Below are positions 18,398-28,102 of a stretch of 64,000 bases of DNA, piece by piece. A program made the position numbers and the translations under genes. This DNA comes from Pseudorhizobium xiangyangii (GTDB lineage Bacteria; Pseudomonadota; Alphaproteobacteria; Rhizobiales; Rhizobiaceae): assembly GCF_020531965.1 (NCBI RefSeq), contig NZ_JAJAWH010000013.1:1-64000 (forward strand). Direction: 5' to 3'. Position 1 is the first letter of the stretch; the number at the start of each line of letters is the position of its first letter. The notes beneath the pieces are model-generated. The model was given only the letters and a program-made list of their open reading frames with translations, was not told the origin of the DNA and made no database searches.

Positions 18398-19838
18398 GCA
18401 GCCCTGTAAGATCGAGATGCTGTTCCATATGCGCAGCAAGACGATCGAGGACCGCATCCACGCCGGCTTCATAGTTCAGGCCTGAGGACGTGCCGCCCAG
18501 GCGGGCAAGCCATGCCGCGCGCTGCCGGTCGTTGGAAAAGAGCCCGTGAATATAGGTTCCGATGACCTTTCCATCCGCAGAGATCGCACCATCGGCGCGA
18601 TCGGCAACGGCTGCAAAAGGGCGCACACAATCTGCCCCCAGTGTCCGGCCTATATGCATTTCATAGCCGTGGAGCGGCAAGCCATCGAAGCTTCGTCCCG
18701 AGACTGCCTCCAGCCGCTTGTCGCCTGAGAGAACGGTATGGACATCGAGAAGGCCAAGCCCCTCAATGGAGCCCGGCTCCCCTTCTATGCCGTCCGGATC
18801 CGAGATCGTCCCACCGAGCATCTGGTAGCCTCCGCAGAGACCCAGAACCCGACCGCCGCGCCGGACATGCGCGACGATATCGTGATGCAACCCTGTCTCC
18901 TTGAGGTTCCTCAGGTCCGCTATTGTCGATTTCGACCCCACGAGGAGGACGAGATCGCAATCCGCGGGGATGGATTGATCGGGCCGGACGCGAACGAGCT
19001 CGACATCTGGTTCGGCTTCCAACGGATCGAGATCGTCGAAATTAGAGATGTGCGGCAGGATCGGCACTGCAATGCGGACGCGCGCATCGGGCTTTCTTTC
19101 CGTTGCCTGGTGGACGCCAAGGGCATCCTCGGCCGGCAGCCGCGAGGCGTCGCGGAAGAAAGGCAGCAGACCGATAGGCTCCCATCCGGTGAGGCTCGCA
19201 ATGGATCTCATTCCTTCCGCAAACAACGCCGGATCACCACGGAACCGATTGACGATGAACCCTTGGATCATCGCTGCGTCCTCGGGCGAAATAACCAGTT
19301 TGGTGCCGGCAAGACTGGCTATGACCCCGCCCCGATCTATATCGCCGATCAGGATGACCGGGACATCGGCGGCACGCGCAAAGCCCATATTGGCGATATC
19401 ATTGTGGCGCAGGTTTATTTCCGACGCACTGCCCGCACCCTCAACCAGAATCAGATCTGCCTGGCTGCGCAGGATTTCGAAGCTTTCCAGAACGCGCGGC
19501 ATCAGCATCGGCTTGATGCTCTGGTACTCTGCCGCCCTGGTACTACCTTCGACACGGCCCTGCACCACAAGTTGCGCGCCGACGTCGCTTTGCGGCTTCA
19601 GGAGTACCGGGTTCATGTGGACGCTGAGAGCAGCACCGGCCGCACGCGCCTGTAATGCCTGCGCCCGACCGATCTCTCCGCCATCAACCGTAACGGCGGC
19701 ATTGTTCGACATGTTCTGCGGCTTGAACGGCAGAACGTTCAATCCGCGCAAGGCAAAGGCGCGGGCAAGACCGGCCACGACCAGCGACTTGCCCACGTCA
19801 GAACCCGTCCCCTGAAACATCAGCGAGCGAGCAGTCAT
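18381..19838 (-). CDS. cobQ: Cobyric acid synthase
   Basis: Glutamine-dependent amidotransferase that amidates four side chains (b, d, e, g) of adenosylcobyrinic a,c-diamide to give cobyric acid. 485 residues: an ATP-binding dethiobiotin-synthetase-like domain with GTGSDVGKS at residues 10-18 and a C-terminal class I glutaminase domain with the nucleophile in [13 protein letters not shown] and a late YIHGLF. It is the last gene of the leftward riboswitch-led operon cbtB-cbtA-cobO-cobQ and lies 3 bp after cobO. Confidence 0.96.
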   Translation of the reverse strand: MTARSLMFQGTGSDVGKSLVVAGLARAFALRGLNVLPFKPQNMSNNAAVTVDGGEIGRAQALQARAAGAALSVHMNPVLLKPQSDVGAQLVVQGRVEGSTRAAEYQSIKPMLMPRVLESFEILRSQADLILVEGAGSASEINLRHNDIANMGFARAADVPVILIGDIDRGGVIASLAGTKLVISPEDAAMIQGFIVNRFRGDPALFAEGMRSIASLTGWEPIGLLPFFRDASRLPAEDALGVHQATERKPDARVRIAVPILPHISNFDDLDPLEAEPDVELVRVRPDQSIPADCDLVLLVGSKSTIADLRNLKETGLHHDIVAHVRRGGRVLGLCGGYQMLGGTISDPDGIEGEPGSIEGLGLLDVHTVLSGDKRLEAVSGRSFDGLPLHGYEMHIGRTLGADCVRPFAAVADRADGAISADGKVIGTYIHGLFSNDRQRAAWLARLGGTSSGLNYEAGVDAVLDRLAAHMEQHLDLTGLLRLAR

Positions 19839-19841
19839 GCG

Positions 19842-20456
19842 TCAGAACTCTATGCCGGCCTGGGCCTTTACGCCGGCCTTGAAGTGATGCTTCACCAGCG
19901 CCATCTCCGTCACCAGGTCGGCCGCCTCGATCAATGCCGGCTTTGCGTTGCGTCCGGTGACGACCACGTGCAGGTCCGGCCGCCGGCTTGTCAGTTCGGC
20001 GACAACCTTCTCCACATCGAGATAGTCATAGCGTAGCGCAATGTTCAGCTCGTCGAGGATAAGCAGGCCAATCGTCTCGTCAGCCATCAGGGCGACTGCC
20101 TTTTCCCAGGCCTTTTCGGCCGCGGCAACGTCCCGTTTCAGGTCCTGCGTCTCCCAGGTGAAACCCTCGCCCATCGTGTACCAGACCACACGGTCGCCGA
20201 AGACCGCGAGTGCCGGTTGCTCACCGGTGGACCACGCTCCCTTGATGAACTGCACGACCCCGACGCGGCGATTGTTGCCGAGCATCCGAAGTGCAAGGCC
20301 AAAGGCGGCCGTCGACTTGCCCTTGCCGGGACCTGTGTGGACCATGAGAAGACCCTTTTCCAGGGTCTTCTCGGCGACTTCCGCATCCTGCACCGCTTTG
20401 CGGTTCGCCATCTTGGCACGGTGACGTTCAGCGGCGGCTTCGTCGATGTCCTTCAA
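19842..20456 (-). CDS. cobO: Cob(I)yrinic acid a,c-diamide adenosyltransferase
   Basis: Transfers the 5'-deoxyadenosyl group from ATP to reduced corrinoid (BtuR/CobA_Salmonella family). 204 residues with the P-loop HTGPGKGKSTAAFG at about 40-53, VQFIKGAW, and the DELNIAL Walker B-like motif. The start ATG overlaps the stop of cbtA by four bases and the gene is followed after 3 bp by cobQ. Confidence 0.96.
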   Translation of the reverse strand: MKDIDEAAAERHRAKMANRKAVQDAEVAEKTLEKGLLMVHTGPGKGKSTAAFGLALRMLGNNRRVGVVQFIKGAWSTGEQPALAVFGDRVVWYTMGEGFTWETQDLKRDVAAAEKAWEKAVALMADETIGLLILDELNIALRYDYLDVEKVVAELTSRRPDLHVVVTGRNAKPALIEAADLVTEMALVKHHFKAGVKAQAGIEF

Positions 20457-21238
20457 TGTGCTGCAAGCTCCCGGTTGGATCCCGCTACCTCGACTTCACC
20501 AGCCCGGAATTTCTCGCGAACGAGCCCGGCTATGACGCCGAGTACGGCCCAGAACACCAGGTTGGTGGCGTAGACGGCATTGACGAAACGGGCATGCAAT
20601 TCCATCGGCACGGCCGTGTCATGGGTCGGCGGCAGGGGCGCACCGATAATGTGGGGTGCGATCAGCAGCAGGATTGCGACCGCCGCGAGAAGCGCGGAAC
20701 GGGTATAGGCGAGAAGGGCAAGGCCAAGCGCCGTGCAGACCACCGTCGACATCCACCAGACCTGACGGGGACCCAGTTCTGCGGCCGGCATGCCAGGCAG
20801 TTCCGGCGGCAGACCGAGGCCGGGCGCAAGACTTACCGTCAGGAAGCCCGCGATGCCGAACATCAGCCCGTTGCGCCAGCCGCCAAGTCCGCCGAGCGCT
20901 TCAGCAACGGCAATCAGAAGAAGGCCGAACCCGATCGCCGAAAGAATGTTCGCCCCGCTCGTATAGAAGAGGCGCTCGAATCCGTCGGCCGGGGCCCATG
21001 CCTCATCGTCATGATGGTGGTCCGCGGCAGCCAGTGCGGCGGTCGGCGCGGCGGTCCCTGCCACTGGTGCCGCATCGTGGGCATGGCTATGCCCGGCTTC
21101 TTCGCCACCGGCATTTTCATAGGTTTCCGCCTGCAGAATCAGCGGCACGGTCGAGAAACTCTGCATCACGGTCATCAGCAAGCCGGACAACAGGCCAGCG
21201 ATCACCGCCGTGAAGACGATGTTACGAAACAATAGCAT
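20453..21238 (-). CDS. cbtA: Cobalt transporter subunit CbtA
   Basis: Predicted cobalt-uptake membrane protein, 261 residues, with five or more hydrophobic segments (first VFTAVIAGLLSGLLMTVMQS) and a His-rich loop (GHSHAHDAA and ADHHHDDEA) likely to bind metal. CbtA with CbtB is a known cobalamin-riboswitch-controlled cobalt permease pair in proteobacteria, predicted by regulon analysis. cbtB lies 12 bp upstream and cobO overlaps downstream, so cobalt uptake and corrinoid adenosylation are co-expressed. Confidence 0.9.
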   Translation of the reverse strand: MLLFRNIVFTAVIAGLLSGLLMTVMQSFSTVPLILQAETYENAGGEEAGHSHAHDAAPVAGTAAPTAALAAADHHHDDEAWAPADGFERLFYTSGANILSAIGFGLLLIAVAEALGGLGGWRNGLMFGIAGFLTVSLAPGLGLPPELPGMPAAELGPRQVWWMSTVVCTALGLALLAYTRSALLAAVAILLLIAPHIIGAPLPPTHDTAVPMELHARFVNAVYATNLVFWAVLGVIAGLVREKFRAGEVEVAGSNRELAAH

Positions 21239-21250
21239 TGGAAGATCTCC

Positions 21251-21427
21251 TCAGTGGCAGGGAAAGGCCAGCGAATGGCGCGTGTCATGTGCTGCGTTGT
21301 GCACGGCTTCCATATGCGAGAAGCCCACAAAGCCGACTATGAACAGGCCGAGGAAGGCCGACATGCTGAGGGGAATGAATTTTGATGCGGGAACGCTGGC
21401 CGTAGCGGCAGCGGTTTTCGTAACCAT
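21251..21427 (-). CDS. cbtB: Cobalt transporter subunit CbtB
   Basis: A 58-residue single-pass membrane protein, below common length cut-offs. It has one membrane helix (SAFLGLFIVGFVGFSHM) and the characteristic C-terminal histidine motif HNAAHDTRHSLAFPCH. The ATG at 21427 has AAGGA seven bases upstream. It is the first gene after the leftward cobalamin riboswitch and pairs with CbtA. Confidence 0.92.
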   Translation of the reverse strand: MVTKTAAATASVPASKFIPLSMSAFLGLFIVGFVGFSHMEAVHNAAHDTRHSLAFPCH

Positions 21428-21479
21428 GGATTTGTCCTTCTGCCCTCCACCCGAGGGCTGTTCAACTAACCGTATGTCT

Positions 21480-21650
21480 GTGGCAGGTCTCCTGGCTCGC
21501 GGATCGAGCGCCTTCCTCCACCTTCCCGGATCTCTCCAGTGGCTTTCTTGGACGAAGGCTCTCCGCTTACAGTTGCGGGGGCAGCCGCGGGATTGACGAG
21601 TAATTTCGTCGCACCGCATTCCCTTGAAACCCTTACGGGCACCACAGGCA
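21480..21650 (-). promoter_or_regulatory. Cobalamin riboswitch controlling cbtB-cbtA-cobO-cobQ
   Basis: Read on the minus strand, the element shows AAGGGAATGCGGTGCGA, then GGCTGCCCCCGCAACTGTAA with GCGGAGAGCC, a GCCACTGG segment, GGGAAGGTGGAGG, and the B12 box AGCCAGGAGACCTGCC at about 21482-21497. These are the ordered conserved blocks of the AdoCbl riboswitch. It ends about 55 bp before the cbtB start, so it probably represses translation or transcription when B12 is plentiful. Confidence 0.95.
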
Positions 21651-21737
21651 CGGGCACTATAGACGAATTGAACGACCCGGCAATCGTCTTTCCGACGCAT
21701 TGACATCAGCCGGAGACCGGGCTTACTGGAGCTTCGA

Positions 21738-21915
21738 CGGTCCTTTTCCGGCAACGGGAGAGGTTACAAGGGAATGCGGTGCGATCTCGTCATGGAGATC
21801 AAAGCCGCGGCTGCCCCCGCAACTGTAAGCGGAGAGCCCCTGCTAACAAGCCACTGGGATAAACCCGGGAAGGCCAGCAGGAGGTGAAGACCCGTGAGCC
21901 AGGAGACCTGCCGTC
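21738..21915 (+). promoter_or_regulatory. Cobalamin riboswitch controlling the DUF1636-cobWN operon
   Basis: On the plus strand: GAGAGGTTACAAGGGAATGC, the core GGCTGCCCCCGCAACTGTAA followed by GCGGAGAGCC, AAGCCACTGGG, and B12 box GAGCCAGGAGACCTGCC at about 21896-21912. The following CTTCTCCGGGCGGGGTGCTC segment is probably the expression platform, as it can pair into a GC-rich hairpin before the gene at 22034. It faces away from the riboswitch at 21480-21650; the roughly 90 bp between them must hold both promoters. Confidence 0.95.
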
Positions 21916-22033
21916 ATACGACATATGCTTCTCCGGGCGGGGTGCTCCGGATGCGGTTGAGATCACTGGCGGAGATCGGCACCAGCCATCCCGCACCGCG
22001 CCCCATGTTAGTCTACCTGGCAGGAGCACGGCA

Positions 22034-22429
22034 TTGAGTGACGTTAAATCCATGAGCGACGCAGAGGTGACGATCTTCGTGTGCACGAATTGCCGCGATG
22101 GTTCCGATGCCGACCTGCGCCCGGGAATAGCGTTGATCGACGCACTCCGTCGGGCGACTGCGGACAAGCCGATTGCGGTGAAACCCGTTACCTGCCTGGC
22201 CAACTGCCAGAACAGCCCAAGCGCCGCCTTTTCCCATCGCACGGGCTGGTCCTATGTCTTTGGCCATCTGGCCCTGGAAAACGTAGATGCCATTGTCACG
22301 GGGGCCATGATGCTCGCAAAGGACGAGCGCGGCTTTCTACCACTTCGCGATCGACCCGCCTGCCTTCGCGGCAACGGCATGTCGGCGCGTATCCCACCCT
22401 TCAATCATCACGAGGATATGCCAATATGA
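22034..22429 (+). CDS. DUF1636 predicted metal-binding protein
   Basis: 131 residues with a thioredoxin-like ferredoxin pattern: FVCTNCRDG near the start and VTCLANCQNSPS in the middle, so four cysteines could hold a 2Fe-2S cluster or another metal. Genes of this family often sit with cobW and cobN under B12 riboswitches. I choose TTG at 22034 because AGGAG lies at 22022-22026; an ATG at 22052 has no ribosome site. The stop overlaps the cobW ATG (ATGA). Its biochemical role is not established; cobalt or electron delivery to the chelation step is a guess. Confidence 0.85.
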   Translation: MSDVKSMSDAEVTIFVCTNCRDGSDADLRPGIALIDALRRATADKPIAVKPVTCLANCQNSPSAAFSHRTGWSYVFGHLALENVDAIVTGAMMLAKDERGFLPLRDRPACLRGNGMSARIPPFNHHEDMPI

Positions 22430-23463
22430 GCGTCAGCTTTGACCGCGTCCCCTGCACTGTCATTACCGGGTTCCTTGGTGCCGGAAAGACTACGCTGATC
22501 CGCAATCTGATCGAAAAGCTGGATGGCAAGCGTGTCGCGATCATCGTCAACGAGTTCGGCGACGTCGGCATAGATGGGGACGTCCTGCAGGGCTGCGGCA
22601 TCGAAAGCTGCCCGGACGAGAATATCATCGAGCTGGCCAATGGATGTATCTGCTGTACGGTCGCCGATGACTTCGTGCCGGCGATTGACCAGATCCTGGC
22701 GCGCGAGCCTCGTGTCGACCACATCCTGATCGAAACGTCGGGTCTTGCACTGCCCAAGCCGCTCGTGCAGGCGTTTCAGTGGCCCGCCGTCAAAGCCCGT
22801 GTCACTGTCGATGCTGTCGTCGCCGTCGTCGACGGTGTGGCGCTTGCCGAAGGCCGTGTGGCGAACGATCACCATGCGCTCGAGGCGCAGCGCGAGGCAG
22901 ACAGTTCGATCGATCACGATGATCCGATAGAGGAAGTGTTCGAGGATCAGATCGCCTGCGCAGACATGATCGTTCTCACCAAGACAGACCTTCTCGACCA
23001 GGCTGGTCTTGCTGCAGCAAAGGGGCGCTTGCAGGCTCACCTGCCGCGGGCAGTGAAGGTCGTACCTGCCGCCAATGGCGCGGTCGATCCTGCTGTTCTG
23101 ATCGGCCTTGGTCTTGCCGTCGAGGACGACATCGAAAACCGCAAGACGCATCATGACGACGAGCTCGACCACGATCACGACGATTTCGACAGCTTCGTCG
23201 TTGATCTTCCTGCCGTCAGCAATGCCGACGAACTGGCCACGCGTATCTCCGCAACCGCGAAGGCAGAAAACGTCCTGCGCATTAAGGGCTTCATCGACGT
23301 CGCGAACAAGCCGATGCGCCTGCAGGTACAAGCGGTAGGCTCTCGGGTAAATCACTATTTCGACCGGGCCTGGGCGCCTGGTGAAAAGCGGCTCAGCCGC
23401 CTCGTCGTCATCGGCGAGAAAGGCATCGACCGCGACGCGATTGAAAGGATGCTTTCCGCCTGA
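22426..23463 (+). CDS. cobW: Cobalamin biosynthesis GTPase CobW (COG0523 metallochaperone)
   Basis: 345 residues of the G3E family. The P-loop GFLGAGKTTL is at residues 15-24 and the metal-binding GCICCTV at 73-79. The NKxD-like site reads LTKTDLLD. A His/Asp-rich stretch (HHDDELDHDHDDFD) precedes the C-terminal CobW domain. CobW is proposed to deliver cobalt to CobN. The ATG at 22426 overlaps the DUF1636 stop, and cobN follows 11 bp after the stop. Confidence 0.96.
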   Translation: MSVSFDRVPCTVITGFLGAGKTTLIRNLIEKLDGKRVAIIVNEFGDVGIDGDVLQGCGIESCPDENIIELANGCICCTVADDFVPAIDQILAREPRVDHILIETSGLALPKPLVQAFQWPAVKARVTVDAVVAVVDGVALAEGRVANDHHALEAQREADSSIDHDDPIEEVFEDQIACADMIVLTKTDLLDQAGLAAAKGRLQAHLPRAVKVVPAANGAVDPAVLIGLGLAVEDDIENRKTHHDDELDHDHDDFDSFVVDLPAVSNADELATRISATAKAENVLRIKGFIDVANKPMRLQVQAVGSRVNHYFDRAWAPGEKRLSRLVVIGEKGIDRDAIERMLSA

Positions 23464-23474
23464 GGCTTTGATCG

Positions 23475-26400
23475 ATGCATATTCTAACCACCACATCGTC
23501 ATCGCTTGATGACCTCATCGAGCCGGTCGACCTCAACCAGGCACCGGCGGATGTGGTGGTTTTGTCTTTTTCCGCCAGCGACCTTAACGGCCTCGCATCA
23601 GCCTGGTCGACGACGGCCAAGGTCGGCCTTTCGGTCGCAAATCTTGGCGAATTGCGCCATCCCATGTCAGTCGATCTTTGGCTCGAAAAGACGGCGGCCA
23701 ATGCCAAGTTTGTCCTGGTCCGCATTCTCGGCGGCTACGACCGCTGGCGCTACGGAGTGGACGAACTCTCAAGGCTTGCCCGTCAACGCGGTATCAAGCT
23801 CGTTCTCCTGCCCGGAGAATGCAGCATTCGCGATGAGCGGCTTGCTGGTGCTTCGACCGCAACGGAGGAAGAGCAGGCAGCAATTCTCGCCTGCTTCCGG
23901 GAGGGCGGCGCACAAAACATGCAGCTTCTCGCTGAGAGGCTCACCGCGTTCGCGTGCCACGAGGCGATTGGTCCTGAGAGGGTAGCCACGATGCCCAAGG
24001 CCGGTTTCTACCAGCCAGGCCTGGGTATTGTCGGGTTTGAGGACATCGTTGCGGCCGCGCCGGACACGGCACCGCGATTGCCCATTCTCTTCTATCGCTC
24101 AATGCTTCTGGCAAACGATCAGGCCCCCATTGACGTCTTGTTCGAGGCGCTCAGGTGTGAAGGCTTCGCGCCCGTCCCGATCTTCGTTGCAGGATTGAAG
24201 GATACGGAATCCCTCGCCTTTGTCGAAGACGCCTTGGAACGGCTGCAACCAAGCGCCGTCCTCGCTGCCACTGCCTTCGCCAGCGGTGCAGATTTGGGTG
24301 GCCAGACGATCTTCGACCGGCTCGGCGTGCCTGTATTCCAGGTCGTCATTGCCACGACCAGGCGAGAAGGATGGGTCGAAGGCCGCAGGGGCCTCAATCC
24401 ATCTGACCTCGCCATGCATGTCGTGCTGCCGGAACTCGATGGCCGCATCCTCGCGGGCGCGATCTCGTTCAAGCAGGGCGAAACCTCGTCAAGCCTGGTC
24501 AACCAGCCGGAACTGGATCGCATCAGGCACGTCACGGAGAGAATAGCACGTTTTCTCTCGATGAAGTCGACCCCGCGGGCGGATCGCAAGATCGTCGTGC
24601 TGATTCCCGACTACCCGAATGCGCCCGGTCGAACAGGCTATGCGGTCGGCCTCGATGTGCCGCAAAGCGTGCTTTCCATGCTGCATCAGCTTTCGCAGGC
24701 CGGTTACCTGGTAGAGGGCATTCCAGATACACCGAGGGAGCTGCTGGACCTACTCGATCATCGAACAGAGGGCGTGTCCCTTGGCGATTACAGATCGTTC
24801 TTTGAAAGCCTTCCTGACGACGCCCGCCAGGCCGTGGCCGCCACCTGGGGCTCATCGCCCTCAGACATGGGTGGCCCGGAAGAACGCCTTCGCTTCCGCG
24901 CTGCCCGCTTCGGCAACATCACGGTTGCACTCGCACCCGATCGCGGACGCAATGCCGATCGACGAGCCGACTATCACGACCCGGATTTGCCTCCGCGCCA
25001 CGCGCTGATCGCATTTGGCCTCTGGATGCGGGAAGCGATCGGCGCTCACGCTATCGTTCATGTCGGCGCTCACGGAACACTTGAATGGCTGCCCGGCAAG
25101 ACGGTTGCCCTGTCGGAAGCCTGCTTTCCCGAAATCGTCACCGGCGCTTTGCCGGTCGTCTACCCATTCATCGTCTCCAACCCGGGCGAAGCAGCAGTCG
25201 CCAAGCGCCGGATTGCCGCCGTTACCATCGGCCACCTTCCGCCCGTGCTTTCCGGTGCCGGACTTTCACCGGAGCAGAAGAGACTCGAACTGCTCGTCGA
25301 CGAATATGCGCAGGCCGACGGCCTTGACCGGCGACGACGCGACCGGCTTGCAAAGCTGATCGTCGAGACTGCCCAGTCCGTCGGGCTTGCCTCCGAAGCT
25401 GGTGTTTCGCGTGAAGACGATCCCGATACCGCTCTGGCGCGGATCGATGCCTTTTTGTGCGACCTGAAGGATTTTGCCATCAAGGACGGCCAGCACGTGT
25501 TTGGCCACATCACACCCGGGGACGACGATCCATTGCGGATCATGAGTGCGAACGCGGAGCGCAACGGCCTGCTTGCAGCGCTCGATGGGCAGCACGTGCG
25601 TCCCGGCCCCTCCGGCGCACCCTCGCGTGGACGGCGTGACGTGATGCCGACGGGTCGCAACCTGTTTGCCAGCGATCCGCGCACGCTGCCGACCCCAACC
25701 GCCTTTGAACTGGGCCGGAACGCAGCAGACGAGGTCCTTCGCCGCTATCTGCAGGATCATGGTGACTGGCCCAAAAACCTTGTCTTTGATCTTTGGGGCA
25801 GCGCGTCGCTCAGAAGCGGCGGCGAGGAGGTTGCCCAGGTTCTGGCGCTCATGGGTGCAAAGCCGGTCTACGACACCGCGACCGGGCGCGTAACGGGCGT
25901 CGAGGTTCTGCCGCCGGCTGCACTGGGGCGACCGCGGATCGATGTGACGCTACGCATTTCCGGCCTGTTCCGTGACATGTTCCCGGCGCTCATTGCGCTC
26001 CTCGATACCGCAATACGGGCGATCGCCGCCCGCGAGGAAGCGCCCGGGGACAATCCTCTTGGAGAGGAAGCCGCCCAATCAGGAGAAATTCCGCCGCGCA
26101 TTTTCGGTTCGGCTCCGGGCACATATGGGGCCGGCGTCGAGGACAAGCTCGCGGACGGCAAATGGGACCGGCGCGAAGAGCTCGGCCGCATCTATCTGGA
26201 TTCCACGAGCCATGCCTTCTCGGGCGTTGAGGGTAGCGAAACGGAAGTCACCGGCCAGTTCGCCGAACGGATAAAGGCAGCCGACCTCCTCGTCCACACG
26301 GGTGATGATCCGGGTCGCGATCTGCTGGACGGGTCTGCGGACGTAGCCTTCATCGGTGGCTTTGCCGCAGCAATCGCAGCGCTCGACGGCAAGGCGGACA

Positions 26401-26795
26401 TCATCGCTCTCGATACGACCGATCCGGCAAGACCCCGCGCACGCTCCATCACGGAGGCCATCACGAGGGTGGTTCGCGCACGCGCCATCAATCCACGCTT
26501 CATCGCCGGGCAGATGCGCCACGGACCCCGTGGCGCCGCCGAGCTGGTGGAGACCGTCGACCGGCTGATCGGCTTTGCCGAAACCACACACGCGATACCC
26601 CAGTCTCTGATCGAGGCAACATATGAAGCCTATGTCGCCGATGAGACGGTACGTGATTTCCTCCTGTCTCAGAATCCAAAGGGCGCTCGCTACATGGGCG
26701 AACGCTTCCGTTCAGCACTTAGACGAGGTCTGTGGCACCCGCGCCGCAACGCCGTCGATGCCGAGCTTGATCTGCTGGTGAAGGAGATCGCATGA
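23475..26795 (+). CDS. cobN: Aerobic cobaltochelatase large subunit CobN
   Basis: Inserts cobalt into hydrogenobyrinic a,c-diamide together with the CobS/CobT ATPase (not in this window). 1106 residues of the CobN/Mg-chelatase BchH family; recognisable blocks are VHVGAHGTLEWLPGK, RNLFASDPRTLPTPTAFELG, FDLWGSASLRSGGEEVAQ and the C-terminal FIAGQMRHGPRGAAELVETV. It is shorter than the 1275-residue Pseudomonas denitrificans enzyme but no frame break or missing end is apparent. Its stop overlaps the start of cobG. Confidence 0.95.
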   Translation: MHILTTTSSSLDDLIEPVDLNQAPADVVVLSFSASDLNGLASAWSTTAKVGLSVANLGELRHPMSVDLWLEKTAANAKFVLVRILGGYDRWRYGVDELSRLARQRGIKLVLLPGECSIRDERLAGASTATEEEQAAILACFREGGAQNMQLLAERLTAFACHEAIGPERVATMPKAGFYQPGLGIVGFEDIVAAAPDTAPRLPILFYRSMLLANDQAPIDVLFEALRCEGFAPVPIFVAGLKDTESLAFVEDALERLQPSAVLAATAFASGADLGGQTIFDRLGVPVFQVVIATTRREGWVEGRRGLNPSDLAMHVVLPELDGRILAGAISFKQGETSSSLVNQPELDRIRHVTERIARFLSMKSTPRADRKIVVLIPDYPNAPGRTGYAVGLDVPQSVLSMLHQLSQAGYLVEGIPDTPRELLDLLDHRTEGVSLGDYRSFFESLPDDARQAVAATWGSSPSDMGGPEERLRFRAARFGNITVALAPDRGRNADRRADYHDPDLPPRHALIAFGLWMREAIGAHAIVHVGAHGTLEWLPGKTVALSEACFPEIVTGALPVVYPFIVSNPGEAAVAKRRIAAVTIGHLPPVLSGAGLSPEQKRLELLVDEYAQADGLDRRRRDRLAKLIVETAQSVGLASEAGVSREDDPDTALARIDAFLCDLKDFAIKDGQHVFGHITPGDDDPLRIMSANAERNGLLAALDGQHVRPGPSGAPSRGRRDVMPTGRNLFASDPRTLPTPTAFELGRNAADEVLRRYLQDHGDWPKNLVFDLWGSASLRSGGEEVAQVLALMGAKPVYDTATGRVTGVEVLPPAALGRPRIDVTLRISGLFRDMFPALIALLDTAIRAIAAREEAPGDNPLGEEAAQSGEIPPRIFGSAPGTYGAGVEDKLADGKWDRREELGRIYLDSTSHAFSGVEGSETEVTGQFAERIKAADLLVHTGDDPGRDLLDGSADVAFIGGFAAAIAALDGKADIIALDTTDPARPRARSITEAITRVVRARAINPRFIAGQMRHGPRGAAELVETVDRLIGFAETTHAIPQSLIEATYEAYVADETVRDFLLSQNPKGARYMGERFRSALRRGLWHPRRNAVDAELDLLVKEIA

Positions 26796-28102
26796 CGAGG
26801 CTTTCGCATGATCAAGACACCTCTGGAACGCGGCGCGGCGCCTGCCCCGCCCTTTCCGCGCCCATGCAGACCGGTGACGGCCTTTTGGCGCGCGTCGCTC
26901 TGACGGACGCAATCACACCCGCCGAACTTGTTGGCCTTTGCCGGCTGGCGCGCGAGCACGGCAATGGCATGATGGATATATCTGCCCGTGGCAATCTGCA
27001 GATCCGTGGCCTGACCGCGTCCTCCGCGTCGCTGCTTGATGCCGACGTTCGCGCGCTTGGACTACCGCTTCGTGAAGGGCTTGCTGTCGAAACTCCGCCC
27101 TTTGCAGGATTGGACGAGACGGAGATCGCCGACCCGCGGCCACTTGCAGAAGCGATCCGTTCCGGGGCTCGCACCATCGTCGGCCTCGCCCCGAAAATGA
27201 CGGTGATCGTCGACGGTGGCGGCCAACTCCGCCACGCGGAACTCCTGGCCGATATCCGGCTGCTTGCGCATGCCACGCCGAACGGTGTCCGCTGGACGGT
27301 GTTGCTGGGAGGGATCGAAGCCACAGCCGGCGTATTGGATGTCGTGGACGACACCACCGCCGTCAAAATGACATTGGAGACATTGCGCCAGCTCGCCGCC
27401 GCGGGCGAATTTGCCAGAGGCCGTGACCTTGCCGCTGTGCTTCCGAAACACGAAGCGGCGGCTCCATCCCCTTCTCCGTTTGCCACCTACCGGCTCTCGG
27501 ACAAGCTCTGGGCGGTTGGAATCGGCCCCGCTTACGGCCAGGCTGAAGCTGGACGGCTCCTCGAACTCAGCGCCACCGCAGCACGTCTGGGATTAAGGAC
27601 GCTGAGGCCCGCATTGAATCATTCGCTGATTTTCTTCGGATCAGGACAGGCTTGTGAGGCACTGGCTTCGATTGCCGAAAACAACGGCTTTATCACGCGT
27701 CCCAACGATCCGCGCAGTTTCATCGCCGCATGTCCCGGCAGCCCCTCCTGCACCGCAGGATCGATCGACACCCATGCGCTTTCTCACATCGCGATAGAGG
27801 AACTGGGCGATGTGCTCGACGGCTCATTCACGCTGCACGTCACCGGCTGCCCGAAAGGCTGCGCGCATCCCCGAGCCGCCGAGCTTGTCTTGTGCGGCAC
27901 TGCCGACGGTGTCGCGTTCGTGGCTGGCAAAGCGTCAGATCATGCTTTTGGCTCCACCGCCGAACGCGACGCCCGCACCTCTCTCAACCGTATCGCGGCG
28001 CTCGTGCGGGCAGAGCGCCGGAAAAACGAAACCACCACGGCATGCATTGCCAGGCTTGGCCAAAGTCGGCTCGCCCTTTGCCTCACGTCAGGAAGACCAT
28101 GA
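26792..28102 (+). CDS. cobG: Precorrin-3B synthase
   Basis: Oxygen-dependent ring-contraction monooxygenase that hydroxylates C20 of precorrin-3A. It belongs to the sulfite/nitrite reductase ferredoxin-like family. 436 residues; the cluster-binding motifs CPGSPSC and CPKGC are visible in the C-terminal half, as is an SARGNLQIRG siroheme-type repeat near the N-terminus. Its presence marks the aerobic pathway. The ATG overlaps the cobN stop by four bases and its own stop overlaps cobH. Confidence 0.94.
   Translation: MTRLSHDQDTSGTRRGACPALSAPMQTGDGLLARVALTDAITPAELVGLCRLAREHGNGMMDISARGNLQIRGLTASSASLLDADVRALGLPLREGLAVETPPFAGLDETEIADPRPLAEAIRSGARTIVGLAPKMTVIVDGGGQLRHAELLADIRLLAHATPNGVRWTVLLGGIEATAGVLDVVDDTTAVKMTLETLRQLAAAGEFARGRDLAAVLPKHEAAAPSPSPFATYRLSDKLWAVGIGPAYGQAEAGRLLELSATAARLGLRTLRPALNHSLIFFGSGQACEALASIAENNGFITRPNDPRSFIAACPGSPSCTAGSIDTHALSHIAIEELGDVLDGSFTLHVTGCPKGCAHPRAAELVLCGTADGVAFVAGKASDHAFGSTAERDARTSLNRIAALVRAERRKNETTTACIARLGQSRLALCLTSGRP

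Noticed and set aside
18738-19655. A 305-codon plus-strand frame opposite cobQ
   Set aside because: Antisense shadow of cobQ; the residue pattern is low complexity and rich in Arg and Asp.
23475-26795. Possible truncation of cobN (1106 against about 1275 residues)
   Set aside because: Both ends carry conserved CobN segments and the frame is unbroken; shorter CobN proteins seem plausible, so I do not call it damaged.
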